64,000 nt of DNA from Agapetus fuscipes (GCA_951799405.1 OX637333.1:10725960-10789959); one strand, 5' to 3'; positions 1 to 10,964 are shown, counted from the first letter of the stretch. Notes: generated by a model not told the origin, from the sequence alone. Numbers and translations: made by a program.

Positions 1-39
1 AGACTTCAAACATTTCAACGAGGATTCCATGTAACTGTA

Positions 40-228
40 ACACTATCGCCGTTGCACTAGGGGCGGCCAAAACCTATGCGCACTCTCCTCGAATAATTTC
101 TATCCTGGCATACTTCTCTCAACTCATTCGTATCTATTACTATTTTCATCATTCCCTTCTTTCACATTCACTCTGTTACCAGTGTAGGTAACTCCCATAC
201 CTTCACAATTTCACTGATCAAGCCATTT
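40..228 (-). mobile_element. LINE family X C-terminal fragment
   Basis: Family X is marked at its 3' end by CTGGCCACCCCTAGxGGAAT (minus strand) and, upstream, by reverse-transcriptase C-terminal coding with WxxxIxEIVKVW-like remnants. This copy covers the last ~190 bases. Confidence 0.45.
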
Positions 229-230
229 TA

Positions 231-472
231 TCTATAATCTTTAATCTATGTTGCAAATATAATATATATAAACGTTTAAAATTAATTTTAAATCCAAACC
301 CAAACAGTCACGTGTAAGTTCGCGCTCACAAATGCTACATGTGTACTTATAAAATAAAATCTACACCGCAAATGGACATGCACCCTGCAACTTTTGCCGA
401 CCTTTCTTGAAATAGGGGAAACATTGGAACAGTATGTGTGGTCAGCTTCATATCAACCTATTAGCCAAGGAA
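231..472 (-). mobile_element. Family A element, near full length (family defined here)
   Basis: Family A read 5'-3' begins TTCCTTGACTTATAGGTTGG, has CACCCCTGTTTCAGGGAAGG (a CCCTG/CAGGG hairpin), then GTGTAAGCGCGAACTTACAC (a second hairpin), and ends CTTTGCAACTTAGATTATAG with a variable TAGATTA-type tail. It has no terminal inverted repeat, no ORF and no clear pol III boxes. Copies with target duplications (20162, 12511, 47545) point to retroposition. This copy has a decayed middle. Confidence 0.7.
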
Positions 473-506
473 CGTAGTAAATTTAATGTAAAATCATTTA
501 TTACGT

Positions 507-602
507 AAATTCCCCACCGTCGCGTAAATGCAGAAATATGTACGGAAGGACAGCACCCTTAGTGAGTGAATTAATTTTTATTTTTACGCGATGGTGGGGA
601 AT
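507..602. repeat. Short inverted repeat
   Basis: ATTCCCCACCGTCGCGTAAA at the left and TTTACGCGATGGTGGGGAAT at the right are complementary except for one base. Internal ACCCTTAGT/ACTAAGGGT also pair. It looks like a small foldback element. Confidence 0.6.
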
Positions 603-730
603 GACGCACTTTTTCATACTAAGGGTAATTTTTACAAGAAGATTTATTATTATCAACAATGTAATTGAGACAATACCACAACAATTTATATATTTGTATT
701 ATTATTTTATGTTTCATGTATTTTCCTGTA

Positions 731-815
731 TCGTTGAATAAAGATTTAAAAAAAAAAAGTTAGTGAGCGAAGTGCGTCCTTGGGGCAGTTGGAGAATAGA
801 CACAAGAAGAAGAAG
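731..815 (+). other. Retroposon-like 3' ends
   Basis: GTTGAATAAAGATT followed by an A-run (749-758) looks like a polyadenylated 3' end copied into DNA. Directly after it, up to AAGAAGAAGAAG (804-815), comes a second tail of the kind seen on the RTE-like LINE fragments. Confidence 0.4.
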
Positions 816-860
816 CTGATTTCCTACTTCACTTACTCTTGCTTATATTTAGTTTTCGCT

Positions 861-1040
861 CCTGGGCTGGAAGTCTCATCACCACAGTAATTCTTACCTA
901 CCGTATATCGGTAATATTTCTATGAATACCTGTCAATCCAAGATGGCCGCAAGTGAACAGCTGATTAGTCTTCACACAAATATTACCTACCGATTTTCGG
1001 TAGGTAAGAATTACCGTGGTGATGTGACTTCCAGCCCTGG
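861..1040. mobile_element. Family E near-palindromic MITE
   Basis: Arms of about 70 bases (CCTGGGCTGGAAGTCTCATC... and its complement ending CTTCCAGCCCTGG) flank a short centre, CAAGATGGCCGCAAGTGAAC. The arms contain nested CCGTATATCGG/CCGATTTTCGG segments. There is no coding content, and the family relationship to known superfamilies is not evident. Confidence 0.75.
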
Positions 1041-1450
1041 TAGATATGGTAGCGTTTTATCATTTTTAAGGTGTAAATTGAAACAAGTTTTTGAGTTCAA
1101 TATTATACACATGTATATTTACATTAAATGTGGTTTTAAATAATTATAACCGATCACTTGCCACGACAGCCTTGAGATGAAAATGTCGTATTGAATATTG
1201 TACTTGTAAGTATTTATTTGCGATACATTGAACCTTGTAGCTCTAACGAGATGATTAAACCGAGTGAAAAAAACAAGGAAGGTGTTGTTACTATGTTTTG
1301 ATTAAAAGCAAGTACCAATTTGTTGTTTTTTGTTATTAATGTTAAAAATTAAAATATTTAAGCTTTAGATTAACGCAAATCTAAAGATCAAAGCAAAAAA
1401 AAAACAGTAATAATTTGTAGTTTGGTATAAGACTGATTGCTCATATTGTG
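1041..1450. other. Intergenic, no feature seen
   Basis: AT-rich single-copy-looking sequence with A-runs. Neither coding signal nor any of the repeat families is visible. Confidence 0.5.
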
Positions 1451-1625
1451 AAAATGATTCATTTTAGTCAATACCCTCCCTTAATACCTCACTTAACCTG
1501 TTTCAGGGAAGGGTGATAAAAGTTGCAGAGATTATCTTCATTTGCAGTACAACTTTGGCTTTGTAGTTCGCATGCAGCATGTGTAAGCTCGAGCTTACGC
1601 TTATTTTACTTATCTTGTGAGCGGG
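1451..1625 (+). mobile_element. Family A fragment
   Basis: The CTGTTTCAGGGAAGG and GCAGCATGTGTAAGC blocks survive; both ends are lost. Confidence 0.5.
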
Positions 1626-1667
1626 CACGAAGAGTGGATCTAAAATTTTAATTTATCTTTGTAATTA

Positions 1668-2104
1668 AAAAACGCAACCAAACTGCACATAAATTTAAAT
1701 CAGGATTTGAGACATGTCTATTCAGGAGGCGCTCTGGCTCTACAGTGCCTTTGCTGTGAACTCACAAAACGGCACTCAAAATATTGTCCAATTTTTATTA
1801 TTATTGTACAGTGCAACTTCTTACAGCGTTGTCCTCGAAAGGGCTGCATTCGGTGTGTGGAACCTATTTATTTTTACAGGTAAGGCGGCCGGCCTTACGT
1901 CAACCACTTCAGTTGAAGTGTAGGAGGGGCGGGGGGGGGGGGCTCTCATATATTTTGAAGGCTGAGTAAGCCTTGCTGATATTTGGTTTTGGGTTTGACA
2001 TAAACACCGTAAAGATAAATAATTTCTGACACCCTTGGTGGGGATCGACTCCTAGCACCCTGGCATGGAACGCAAGCATGCTACCAACTGGGCCATCGAC
2101 CGGG
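1668..2104 (-). mobile_element. SINE B, near full length (family defined here)
   Basis: SINE B read 5'-3' has a tRNA-like head (CGGTCTATAGCTCAGTTGG... GGTTCGAATCCCACC, A and B boxes), then GGTGTCAGAAATGATTTCCC, TACCGGCAAGGCTTACTCAG, AGGAGCTGGGAAACC, TTGGCGTAAGGCCGGC, and an end TAGCTTAGTTGCGTTGCG. Here the head is at 2104 and the tail near 1668, with a ~110-base interruption (1692-1805) and a G-run at 1929. Confidence 0.68.
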
Positions 2105-2390
2105 TAACTAGATTAAATACAATATTAAATTGAATCAATAATAATTTTAATACAACCGATTTTATAACACAGTGAAATAAACTATTAACTTCTAGGCATG
2201 AATGTTTTGATATTACATAACATGTATTATTCAAATAACCATTTCAAATTGTCGGTGATTTAGAAAGAAAAAACAGCTTATTTGTATAACAAGATTCTAT
2301 TTTAGTAACTTAGCACACTTGATCTCGGTATTTGTGTACACAAAACCGGAGGCGAGTGCTCCATAGAGCCATATTGCTATGATGGTCATT

Positions 2391-2450
2391 CCTATACTTA
2401 TAGTTTGGAATGAGGCTGACCACCCATACTGTAAGAAAATGTATGTAAAG
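2391..2450 (+). mobile_element. Family A 5' fragment
   Basis: GAGGCTGACCACCCATACTG follows a degenerate CTTATAGTTTGG start; the rest is absent. Confidence 0.5.
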
Positions 2451-2787
2451 TAGGCAGGTAACAAAAAATCAATAATCTAATACAATTTAAAATTAAATAT
2501 TTAAATTGAAAATCATGTTCCAAGGAAGTATAAAAATTTTACAACAATTTATTTAGTGATCGCTGTTTTTGTGTAAATCCCATCTCAAGGACCCTCAGCA
2601 TGCTTATTGTGGCTTCCAATTTTACAAGTAAGGCTGGTCTTTTTGACCGGTCATTTGGTAAAGACAGTTTTTTTTTTAATTCAATCAAAGATATACTAAC
2701 AGAGAAGATTCATAATAAATGTATCACGCTTACACATGCTGCAGGTGTTGATCAAACAATCGATCAAATCTATTATATTTTAGAATT

Positions 2788-3001
2788 AATTATCCATATT
2801 AAATGCATGCCCACAAGCATACACGTGTACAATCACGCTTAGACATATTGCATGTGTATAAATATACAAAAAAATACAAATCTCAAATGACATTGAGATT
2901 CCACCATCCATCATTACAACTCTGGCCAACCGTAATGAAACGGTTGTGGCATTGGCAAATTAAAACAATTTTCACAGGTCAGCCTCCTACCAGCCTAAAA
3001 G
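2788..3001 (-). mobile_element. Family A element, decayed
   Basis: CATATTAAATGCATGCCCAC AAGC at the 3' side and GGTCAGCCTCC near the 5' side are kept; the hairpin region has drifted. Confidence 0.55.
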
Positions 3002-3164
3002 TAAAAAAAAATACAAATATATTGTTGTAGTTTCAATACATTATTTTTCTACTACCATTTGGTAATTTAGTCAAAACAAAACGTCTAACCGCATCACAAT
3101 GGCATACATGTCTGCAGCCCGTTGCGTAATGTCCATCACGAAACGTGTTGGAATGGAAACATTT

Positions 3165-3240
3165 CTGAATATGGAACTTTTTTCCCGGCGGGCGAGCATC
3201 AGTCTTTTATGGGACTGCTGTCCTTGGCAACCAATAACAG
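3165..3240 (-). mobile_element. Family D arm
   Basis: GAACTTTTTTCCCGGCGGGC and CCTTGGCAACCAATAACAG on this stretch match the arm on the minus strand. Confidence 0.45.
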
Positions 3241-3964
3241 ACTGTTGTTAAACGCTGTGGTCGAGTTTAATGTGAAGCTTCATACTTGGGGTACACACAG
3301 TGCGCGGCTTGGTATAAGTAGCTGCAGTAATTTGCATTCCTGTTTTCGCTTGCAGTTTATTATTTGTGAGTGAGTTTTTGCATCAAGCCATATTGTGAAC
3401 TCAAGTGTTGATATCAACAACAATATAAATCTATATCAAACATGATTAAATATTGGAAACGTGTTTTAGCAAACAACACCTTACAGAAACATGGAATGTT
3501 TTCAAAATACTTTTTTTAAGCACTCAGTGACTGTGGCTATCTAGAATTTTAGTAGCAAAAAAAAATTAAGCAATAGAAATGTAGGTATTGTTAATCGATA
3601 GATTATAAACTTAGTTGAAAGATACATTCACATTAAAGATTAAAAAACATATATATTCTCACAAGTAGACGTGTAAAGCGCCAAAAATATGCATAAAAGT
3701 ATTAGTATGAAAATTAAAAAATAAAACGTAAAAAGGGAGGCGCGAATTTTTTTTGAGGGTTTTAACTTTTCAAAATTGCGTGACTACCCCCTCCCCCCCC
3801 CAAGTCGACAATATCTTTTGGTAATGATCTTCAATTTTCCAAAAAAAAAACCTAGGGAGGGAGGCGCGAAAAAAAAATGTTTTAGGGAGGCATGGTAGCA
3901 TAAAGTTTGGAAACAATTGGTATATAGTCTATTATATCCCTGAAACAGGAGTGACATTGACAAA
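3240..3964. other. Intergenic, low complexity patches
   Basis: GGGAGGCGCGAA occurs at 3737 and 3859, with C-runs (3786) and A-runs between. Otherwise nothing is recognised. Confidence 0.45.
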
Positions 3965-4035
3965 GTGGATTTATTTGGAACCCTATCTTTCGGCATGGAA
4001 TGTAATCATTCTACCAACTGAGCTATCGACCGGGC
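3965..4035 (-). mobile_element. SINE B head fragment
   Basis: GGCATGGAATGTAATCATTC TACCAACTGAGCTATCGACC is the tRNA-like part only. Confidence 0.55.
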
Positions 4036-4700
4036 AGCACTTACTAGATAGTAAGAGTTAATTTCTCTCTGTGTTGTTTTGTTACGTACTACCAGAGTTT
4101 GATATGCTCGTTTTACAATACAATTACAAGTAAATTAGAGCATGGAATAATATCGGCGCTAGCACAAGACACGGAAATGGTTGGAGCCGCATAATCTAGT
4201 TCCGCGCTTTTTAGCCTGAGTGTTATGTCAGACTACGCGGTTCTAGTGTTCTAGTGTGAAACTGCTCAGTGCTTGCACCACTTCACGAGGAACATGAAAC
4301 ATTCGCCAACTCTAAATTGCACCAACAATATTTATTATACTGTGTGTCTAAATTGTTCCGTAAAAATACGTTACCCATAATCTATCATCTAAATTGCAAA
4401 AATATAATGACATTTAAGGCTATATTTTGTATTGTTTTTTTATATTTTGTATTTTTTGTGTATTGACACTGAAAATTCATATTTATTTTTAATATTTTGT
4501 AGAATCAAATTCCAATGAAACATTGTATATTTTTACCAATTATTAATTAATTTTAGTTAATATTTACGAACGTTTTCGGTAAGTATAAAATCTTCGTCAG
4601 GTACAATAAAATTTAAAAATTATAATAATAAAATTAAAAAAAACATTTACTTAAGGCTTATTAAGCGCATTGCCACACCCACAGACAGGCTTACTTACAA
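4036..4700. other. Intergenic, no feature seen
   Basis: AT-rich with a TTTTTGTGTATTGACACTG segment that recurs loosely at 26440 and 33950. No gene. Confidence 0.45.
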
Positions 4701-4704
4701 AAAA

Positions 4705-4747
4705 ACTAAACCTCGTATGAACATAAACCTTGCAACTCCTGCCGCCC
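4705..4747 (-). mobile_element. Family A fragment
   Basis: CTCGTATGAACATAAACCTT GCAACTCCTGCCGCCC matches the middle of family A on the minus strand. It is cut off where the LINE fragment begins. Confidence 0.5.
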
Positions 4748-4992
4748 TTAAAGAACTTCTGCCAACCATTAAGCAGAGTAAGCAGATGTACTTCGGCCAC
4801 GTTATGAGAAATACCGCCTTCTCCATCTTGTCATGCAGGGTAAGATTGAGAGGAGAAGAATTTTGGGGCGCCGAAGGACATCGTGGCTGAAAAAGCACCA
4901 AGTCCCTATTTCGAGCCGCGGCATCCAAGGTGAAAAAATTCATGAAGATCGCCGTTTTTCCATAGAAGTGGCACCAAAGAAGAAGAAAAAGT
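4740..4992 (+). mobile_element. RTE-like LINE 3' fragment
   Basis: Homologous to 17350-17610: CTTCGGCCACGTTATGAGAA, GGTAAGATTGAGAGGAGAAG, then CGAGCCGCGGCATCCAAGGT and an AGAAGAAGAAAAAG tail. It lies against a family A fragment (4705-4747). Confidence 0.65.
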
Positions 4993-5339
4993 TGATCGTT
5001 TTGTAAGTCGAGAAATCCTTTTCGAATGTATGTAAAGTTATTTCACATAATCGCCTTAGCGTATTCATAATAATGGAAGATTGAAAAACATAAAAATGGA
5101 TTAAGTTCTTATAGGCGACACGCTTCGATGGATCACAAATCTGTACCACGAGTATACTACATTTACATAATCTCCCTTCAAACGCGTGTGTACAAAAATG
5201 TATGGAAGCTAAATCACCCGCTAAGGGCGCTGTTGTATCTTTCATACATTTATCTATTTACTCGATCGAAGGGAGTTTATGAAAATGTTTTAAACTCCGG
5301 GTACTGCTATGAAATAGTAGAAGGCAAAGGCAATCAAGA

Positions 5340-5615
5340 TCGGCATAGTCTAGTGGTTAAAGCCTCAGACTTGTAGGAATTGATAGGTGGTAAGTTCGAT
5401 CCCCAGCAAGTACAAAAAAAAAATTCAAATAGTGTTTCTTCCCTTGATTGAAAAATTCATCCGCATTTGCCAAAGACTGGTCACTTGAGGTCCATCCAGC
5501 ATTAAAACAACTGAATTTTGCTTGACAATTCGCGCTTTTTAAAACGATGACCAAGTTCGGGGAGGTTTGAGGTGTGATTCACACAAAAACAGCGCCTACC
5601 AAATAAATCATAGTA
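5340..5615 (+). mobile_element. SINE C1 (family defined here)
   Basis: SINE C has a tRNA-like head (GTCCGTAGTCTAGTGGTTAA... GGTTCGAAxCCC), a body with CAGCAACTGGGTCTTGCTTG and GCGACGACCAAGCTCG, and one of two ends. C1 ends CAGCGCTCACCAAATAAATC; C2 ends GTCTCCCGCACAGGATTTC plus poly(A). This C1 copy has the full head (TAGTCTAGTGGTTAAAGCC) and end. Confidence 0.66.
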
Positions 5616-5626
5616 ATACTTTTTGG

Positions 5627-5725
5627 CAATTGAGTCTTAATAGAGTTGCTCTATAGCAAAGACCATACTTGCAGAGAGTTATTGTAGTGTAATTCCCACA
5701 AAAACACCACTCAACAAGTCATGGA
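5627..5725 (+). mobile_element. SINE C1 3' fragment
   Basis: GCAAAGACCATACTTGCAGA and CCCACAAAAACACCACTCAA resemble the C1 end, in tandem behind the copy at 5340. Confidence 0.4.
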
Positions 5726-5785
5726 TGAACCTAAGTGACCGATTTTCAGTAAAGGCATATACGAGTAAACTGTTTAGCCCTGCGA

Positions 5786-5880
5786 TGAGCATATATATAT
5801 TTTGTTTCACCAGAATCGAGCCCACGACCTTCCAATTACGAGCTCGTTGCGTTTACCAATATACTACAGACAGGCCAGAC
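5786..5880 (-). mobile_element. SINE C head fragment
   Basis: ATCGAGCCCACGACCTTCCA (B-box side) and GTTTACCAATATACTACAGA (A-box side) on the reverse strand. Confidence 0.5.
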
Positions 5881-6949
5881 ACTGAGAATGACATTTTCGG
5901 TAAATTCAACAGCTTCAGTAAATCCATCCCCCGGAAAAAATCTAATAATTTAGGGAGCTGCAAATCGGAAAAGATTGGGAACCTCTTGGGTACCTATTCG
6001 ATAAAATTTGTCAAAATTCAGTCGTCTCTAATAAAACTGACCATGAGTGAGGGAGTCGATGTACAGTTTGTTGCGCCAAGTACCTTGATAACCCGTTCCC
6101 ATAACGCTAGTGCAGTAAACAATAATATACAAGTGAAGATAAAAGTGACTTACCCACAAGCAGCGAGCGCTAGCAGAACAGCTGAGCAGCGATTCACTTT
6201 CGTTACCAACTGACTCGCCCCACTGCCACCAACAATCCTCAAAAAACTGTGCAGATTTGAGTCAACACCAACCGAGATATCAGCCAACAAAAACAACTGT
6301 TCTCACACAATTTAACAATTAAAATTTCATAACATTGATCGCAAATTTAACACTGTGTTTTTTTTTCGTAGGAATGTTTCTCAACTTTGAAGCCGCCTTA
6401 GTTGGTTAATTTTGTTTCATTTTTCGCATAGTTGTTCTGTGTGTTTTCTGGCATGTTTAACGTTAAAGTTGCGCGCCATGTTTGTTTATTATTATGTCGA
6501 GGAATTGACCGTTTACAGCAGCGTGTGCACACTAGTTGCAAAGACCACTTTCCAATTCAACGATCTTGAAGTGCAAAATCTGGTATTTTCAACTTGCATG
6601 AAGGCAAAAACCTTAGACGACAACTTAAGCCCGGCGAGAATTCCTATTAATAATTGTAACTGCATTCATATTAAATGCATTGAAAAGAAATTGAAAGTGA
6701 GTGCAGTATACGTGCAACATAAAATGTAGGTAGGAAGTTTTTAGATACAAGACAGCATTTGCATATATGTACGAGTATATCTCAGTTTTTTTTTTAATTT
6801 TAACGAGTGAAAAGTTTTCGAATCTTTATGTTAAAACACAAGGTTACAGTACATTCACTTTTACAACAGAAAAAAAATAACACTTGGGTATTAAAAGAAA
6901 CAATGCCATTGGAGGTTTTAGTATATTTTTTTGTAAGTTGATTTTCAGT
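5881..6949. other. Intergenic, two modest ORFs not supported
   Basis: Open frames at 5725-6213 and 6412-6729 (+) have no recognisable domain, and the first begins within SINE C debris. I treat the kilobase as non-coding; a lineage-specific exon cannot be excluded. Confidence 0.4.
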
Positions 6950-7260
6950 CGTTTTTCTTATCAGGGCGGCCCCGAGCCTACGCCGCTTTTCCGAGGTTAG
7001 CGAAAATCTTCCGAAGCAGCGGTTCGTGCTTTTTCGTTGGTGTTGATTTATTTTTCAGAATTTTTCGTTTTCTCCGGTTATCGGCGAGTCGACGGCCTAT
7101 TGCGTGTCACTTTTGAACTGACACGCACCCCACCGCTTCTGACGACTGACTGGCTGTGGACGGTCGCCTGTTAGGCTTTTATAAACTCTCGCCCGCTCCG
7201 GCGGCGCCGGTGGGCGGGTGGGGATGCCATCAGAAACCCCTTCCCTATTTTAGTCTTATA
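6950..7260. other. GC-rich island without an ORF
   Basis: Unlike its surroundings, this stretch is GC-rich (GGGCGGCCCCGAGCCTACGC, CTCCGGCGGCGCCGGTGGGC). TTTTATAAAC at 7177 looks TATA-like. GCGTGTCAC..GTGACACGC-like pairing (TGCGTGTCACTTTTGAACTGACACGCA) makes a hairpin at 7105-7126. It could be a promoter, a fragment of a viral-like or LTR element, or a captured segment; I cannot tell which. Confidence 0.4.
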
Positions 7261-7419
7261 CACCTAGGAATATTATCCCTTAGTTTGAATTCATAATGAA
7301 ATAGTATCATTAAATGGTTTCCTGAAAAGGTAATTAAATATAAATTAAAAACCTGACATTAAGCACCAATAAAAATACTATTTTACAATAATTATTTTTT
7401 ATAATTCATTAAAATTTAT

Positions 7420-7640
7420 TCGTTCCTTCACTTATGAGTTGGTATGAAGCTAATCACCTATACTGTAAAAATTGGCTCATTTTTGGCAATGTCACCCTCG
7501 TTTCAGGGAAAAAATAATACCCAAACTTCAAATAAATATGAATACTGCTACTGTTGCCCTTTCCTGAAACAGGGGTGACACTGGAAAATGTAAACCGAAA
7601 TTGGTGGCAGTCAGCTTCACACCAACCTATAAGTCAAGGG
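7420..7640. mobile_element. Two family A 5' halves, head to head
   Basis: The plus half is 7425-7508 (to TTTCAGGGAAAA). The minus half is 7553-7640 (CCTGAAACAGGGGTGACACT...CAACCTATAAGTCAAGGG). The 40 bases between are unrelated, so the pair forms a large imperfect inverted repeat. Confidence 0.6.
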
Positions 7641-7749
7641 TTGAAATGGGATGATTGTCAAGAATTTAATTTGGCAGCATTATTATGCAATGGGATATTC
7701 ATTTTGGTCTTATCTTTTGCTTTATTTCTATTATTTTTGTTTAAAGTTA

Positions 7750-7862
7750 ATATACGGCTGGGTTGCTAAGGCACAGGTTTTCTTATGAGTTTTCATTGAC
7801 TACTAAGTACCCTAGTAACATAAACGTGTGACGTTTACCCTACGAGAAAAAGTCAAATTTCA
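7750..7862 (+). mobile_element. Family D arm
   Basis: GGCTGGGTTGCTAAGGC to GTGTGACGTTTACCCTACGA GAAAAAG. Confidence 0.5.
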
Positions 7863-7999
7863 AACATCCGTGCAAAAATCGCTCAGATTTCATTGTAAAG
7901 AATTTCATTCCGGGAGAATACACCACTCTGTCATTTATTTCACACTCCTTACTCCATTTATATTATTTTATAATCGTTTTAATTTAATCTATGTATGTA

Positions 8000-8225
8000 A
8001 ATTCCTTAACTAATAAGTTGGTATGAGTCTGACCCCCCATGCAGTACATACTTGATTCACTTTTGCCTACGCCACCCCGGTTTCAGTGAAAGGCGGCAGA
8101 CGGTACAAGTTTTTAGTTCATGTGAGGTTTCTTTGATTGTGTATGTGCACATGCAGCATGTGTAAGCGTGAACTTGTACGTGCCTGCTTGTGAACTGACA
8201 TTTAATGTATATCCAAATTGAAAAT
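8000..8225 (+). mobile_element. Family A element, GCGGCAGA subtype
   Basis: It starts at ACTAATAAGTTGG and is followed at 8316 by a SINE B. It has CCACCCCGGTTTCAGTGAAAGG instead of the usual hairpin and CATGTGAGGTTT, shared with 15158, 23172, 39561 and 45228. Confidence 0.6.
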
Positions 8226-8315
8226 GTATGTTTACTACTGAAATTATAATAGACTAAAAAAATCAAGGACGACGAAGGGCGCTGTGGCTGAAGATCCCAC
8301 AAAATGGTAAAACTA

Positions 8316-8566
8316 GAGCACTTTGTGCCGAGTGGAACCTAATTATTTTTACAAGTAAGCGAGCCAGCCTTACGCCATCCACTTCAGTTGAAGTAGGGGT
8401 TTTACAGCTCCTGAGGTGGCTGGTATTAATTTCTCGTGAAGGCTTAGTAAATCTTGACGATGTTTTTTTTTAAACGGCAAATCGTTTCTGACACCCTCGG
8501 TGGGGTTCGAACTCGAGCTCCCGGCAAGGAATGCGAGCACTCCACCAACTGAGGTATCGACCGGAC
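8316..8566 (-). mobile_element. SINE B, 3'-truncated
   Basis: Head CAACTGAGGTATCGACCGG at 8566; it runs to the GAACCTAATTATTTTTACAA part and lacks the final TTGCG tail. Confidence 0.68.
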
Positions 8567-9069
8567 TTTATTGAAATTAAAAATAAAAACTTGATGATTG
8601 ACAATATTCGATGGAAGTGGCTGCAGAGGAAGAATAATATTACGATTACAATACGCATGAAGATGTTACGGATATGTTGGAACATTATAAGGAAGAATGA
8701 TATGTATCACGTTCTTGCAGATTCCACGTAGAATACCGAATGTTTGTTTGAAATGCGCTGAGTTTGTGTTCCTACGTAAATAAGAGTACATGTATGTATT
8801 ACTAGCAGTACCCGGCGTGTTTCACTACGCCATTTGGGCATGTGGTATCATTTTTTTTCTACAGATAAAAGAGGAAACAACAGGATCAAAAAAAAAAGTG
8901 TGCTAATCGGAATCAAGCTTCACACAATTTATCTCTAGGTTAATCTTCACGTTTTCTAAAAAAAAAGGTCTAGGTATAACTGTTAGCAGCAGAGCCAAGC
9001 ATAGGGAAAATCGATTGCGGTGCTCCATTTATATTTAAGATAAAAAAATCGGCTATGTAACGTCACTCA

Positions 9070-9325
9070 TCTAATCTATTCTAAGTTGCATGGATATAAT
9101 TGTTACATTTAGAATTCACATTAAGTGCATGCCCACAAGCAGACACGTATAAGTTCACACTTGCACATTCTGCGTGTGAACCTACAACATAAAAACCCAA
9201 ATCTCAAATGAACATACACCCTGCAACTCTTTGCTGACCTTCCCTGAAACAGGGGTGACATTGGCAGAGTGAACCATTTTCTATTTATAGTTGGTCAGAT
9301 GCATATTGACCTATACAAGAAAAGA
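9070..9325 (-). mobile_element. Family A element inside Helitron copy 2
   Basis: Present at the same place in both Helitron copies (29085 in the other), so it was carried as cargo. Its end GACCTATACAAGAAA departs from the usual start. Confidence 0.7.
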
Positions 9326-9559
9326 ATATAAACAATAAATTAAATTTTATAATCATATAATTAAAGAACTAATCTATAAAATTCACTATACTCTTTGAGC
9401 AAAGTGAAGAAATAAATGTATTCCAAACAATCAGGAATATTTTTCAATGTAACCGCACTGTGAAACGTATGCAGTTGGGGAAAATGCTTCATACAATATG
9501 ATGCACTTAAGTGTTTTTTCAACTATCTCCATAAAAGTGTTTAATTTATGTTGAATTTT

Positions 9560-10140
9560 TGACTCCCTGTCCTGTCTTTATCCCGGCCAAGTGAATTCAC
9601 ATTTTTTCCCCACATTTAAAATGTGCTCTATCCATTATTTCAATAAGTGAAAGTTTTAGGTAGTGCACACGGAACATTTTCTATTGACAACAAAATTGTA
9701 AGTCGCACGGCCGGGTTAGGTAAAAGGCAAACATTTTGTTTATCTTGGTAGAGTGCTTGCATTCCATGCCGAAAGCTCGGGTTCGAATCCCACCGAGGGT
9801 GTCAGAAATGATTTCCCGTTTCGGTGTTTATTTCAAACCCCAAAGTAAAATACCGGCAAGGTTTACTCAGCCTTCACAAGAAATGAGTACCAGCACTCTC
9901 GGGAGCTGGGAAACCTCCACTTCAACTGAAGTGGTTGGCGTAAGGCCGGCCCCCTTACCTGTAAAAATAAATAGGTTCAACTCGCCACATGCGACCCCTT
10001 CGGGGATAACGTGGCAAGAAGTTACACTATATGTGTAGCTTAGTTGCGTTTGCGTTTTTGCGTTTGGACCATTGTCACATAGAAGAAAGACGTTTAACCG
10101 CCGAGAAAAAAACGATCTTTAAATTTGTGGTGAGTATATA
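9560..10140 (+). mobile_element. Family D sequence in Helitron copy 2, split by SINE B
   Basis: CACATTTAAAATGTG, GTCGCACGGCCGGGTTAGG and, after the SINE, GACGTTTAACCGCCGAGAAA. The uninterrupted version is at 28390-28660 (minus). Confidence 0.6.
9740..10055 (+). mobile_element. SINE B absent from the sister Helitron
   Basis: Head at TTGGTAGAGTGCTTGCATTC, tail TTGCGTTTGCGTTTTTGCG. Helitron copy 1 reads TTTTGTTTTTCTTGGTTGC across this site, so the SINE came in after the copies separated. The head lacks its first bases. Confidence 0.8.
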
Positions 10141-10381
10141 ATTTTACAGAAATGCGGTTTTTGAAAAAACAACTATATTATGTATATTTTAATTAAAAGT
10201 ATGTTTCAATAAAAGGTTTTAATAATAATAATATATTTCAATATGGTCTTCTAGTTGTGACCTACGAACTTTCGTTTATCGTATTTTTTATAAGTGCGGG
10301 ATATAAAAGCTTTCTTACATTTCTAAAATTCAACTTGGAATACTTGAATAACATTTTTTAATTTTGAACTTTTGTCTAGGC

Positions 10382-10927
10382 CAGGGGTCGGCAACCTTTT
10401 GAGTCGGAAGAGCCAAAAATTACAATTTACAAATTTCAAAGCTTTTCCTTGACTTATAGGTTGGTATGAGGCTGACCACCCATACTGTAAAAAATGGTTC
10501 ACTTTGCCAATGTCGCCCCTGTTTCAGGGAAGGTCGGCAAGAGTTGCAGGGCTTATGTTCATTTAAGATTGGGTTTTTATATTGTAGTTCCACATGCGGT
10601 ATGTGTGAGCGCGAAATTATGCGTGTCTGCTTATGGGAATGCATTTGATGTGAATCTCAAATGATACATATCTTATTTTGGATTTGGATTTGTAAAGAGC
10701 CACAAATGTTTTTTTGCCAACAATAAATAGCGTCGATGGGGCGGGGGGAGGGTGAAAAGCGAGTACAAGTAGCGGAGAGATCGTTAATCGATTCAGAACG
10801 ATTTAGTTTTTTTCGATCAGAAGTATAATTCTGTGTTTTTTTTATATTTGCGTATGAAGCTAAAGAGCCGTAACTTCACACCCAAAGAGCCGCATGTGGC
10901 TGGTGAGCCGCAGGTTGCTTACCCCTA
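10382..10927. mobile_element. hAT-like MITE inside Helitron copy 2
   Basis: Ends are CAGGGGTCGGCAACC and GGTTGCTTACCCCT, a typical hAT-like terminal pair. The interior has several AGAGCC/GGCTCT subterminal motifs. It carries a family A insertion at 10442-10688. The flanking 8-mers no longer match well, consistent with age. Confidence 0.65.
10442..10688 (+). mobile_element. Family A element absent from the sister Helitron
   Basis: Inserted in the hAT-type MITE. The other Helitron copy reads through the site. The 5' end is complete, but the tail is replaced by ATTTTGGATTTGGA. Confidence 0.82.
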
Positions 10928-10964
10928 ACCAAACCGATATCGATCCACCATATTTGTAAAAAGT

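Noticed and set aside
3737..3870. GGGAGGCGCGAA direct repeats as regulatory sites
   Set aside because: Two occurrences in low-complexity sequence are too weak to call.
5725..6213. 162-residue plus-strand open frame
   Set aside because: It starts inside an antisense SINE C head and shows no motif or family resemblance.
9736..10038. 100-residue plus-strand open frame
   Set aside because: It is a translation of SINE B; similar frames recur in other SINE copies.
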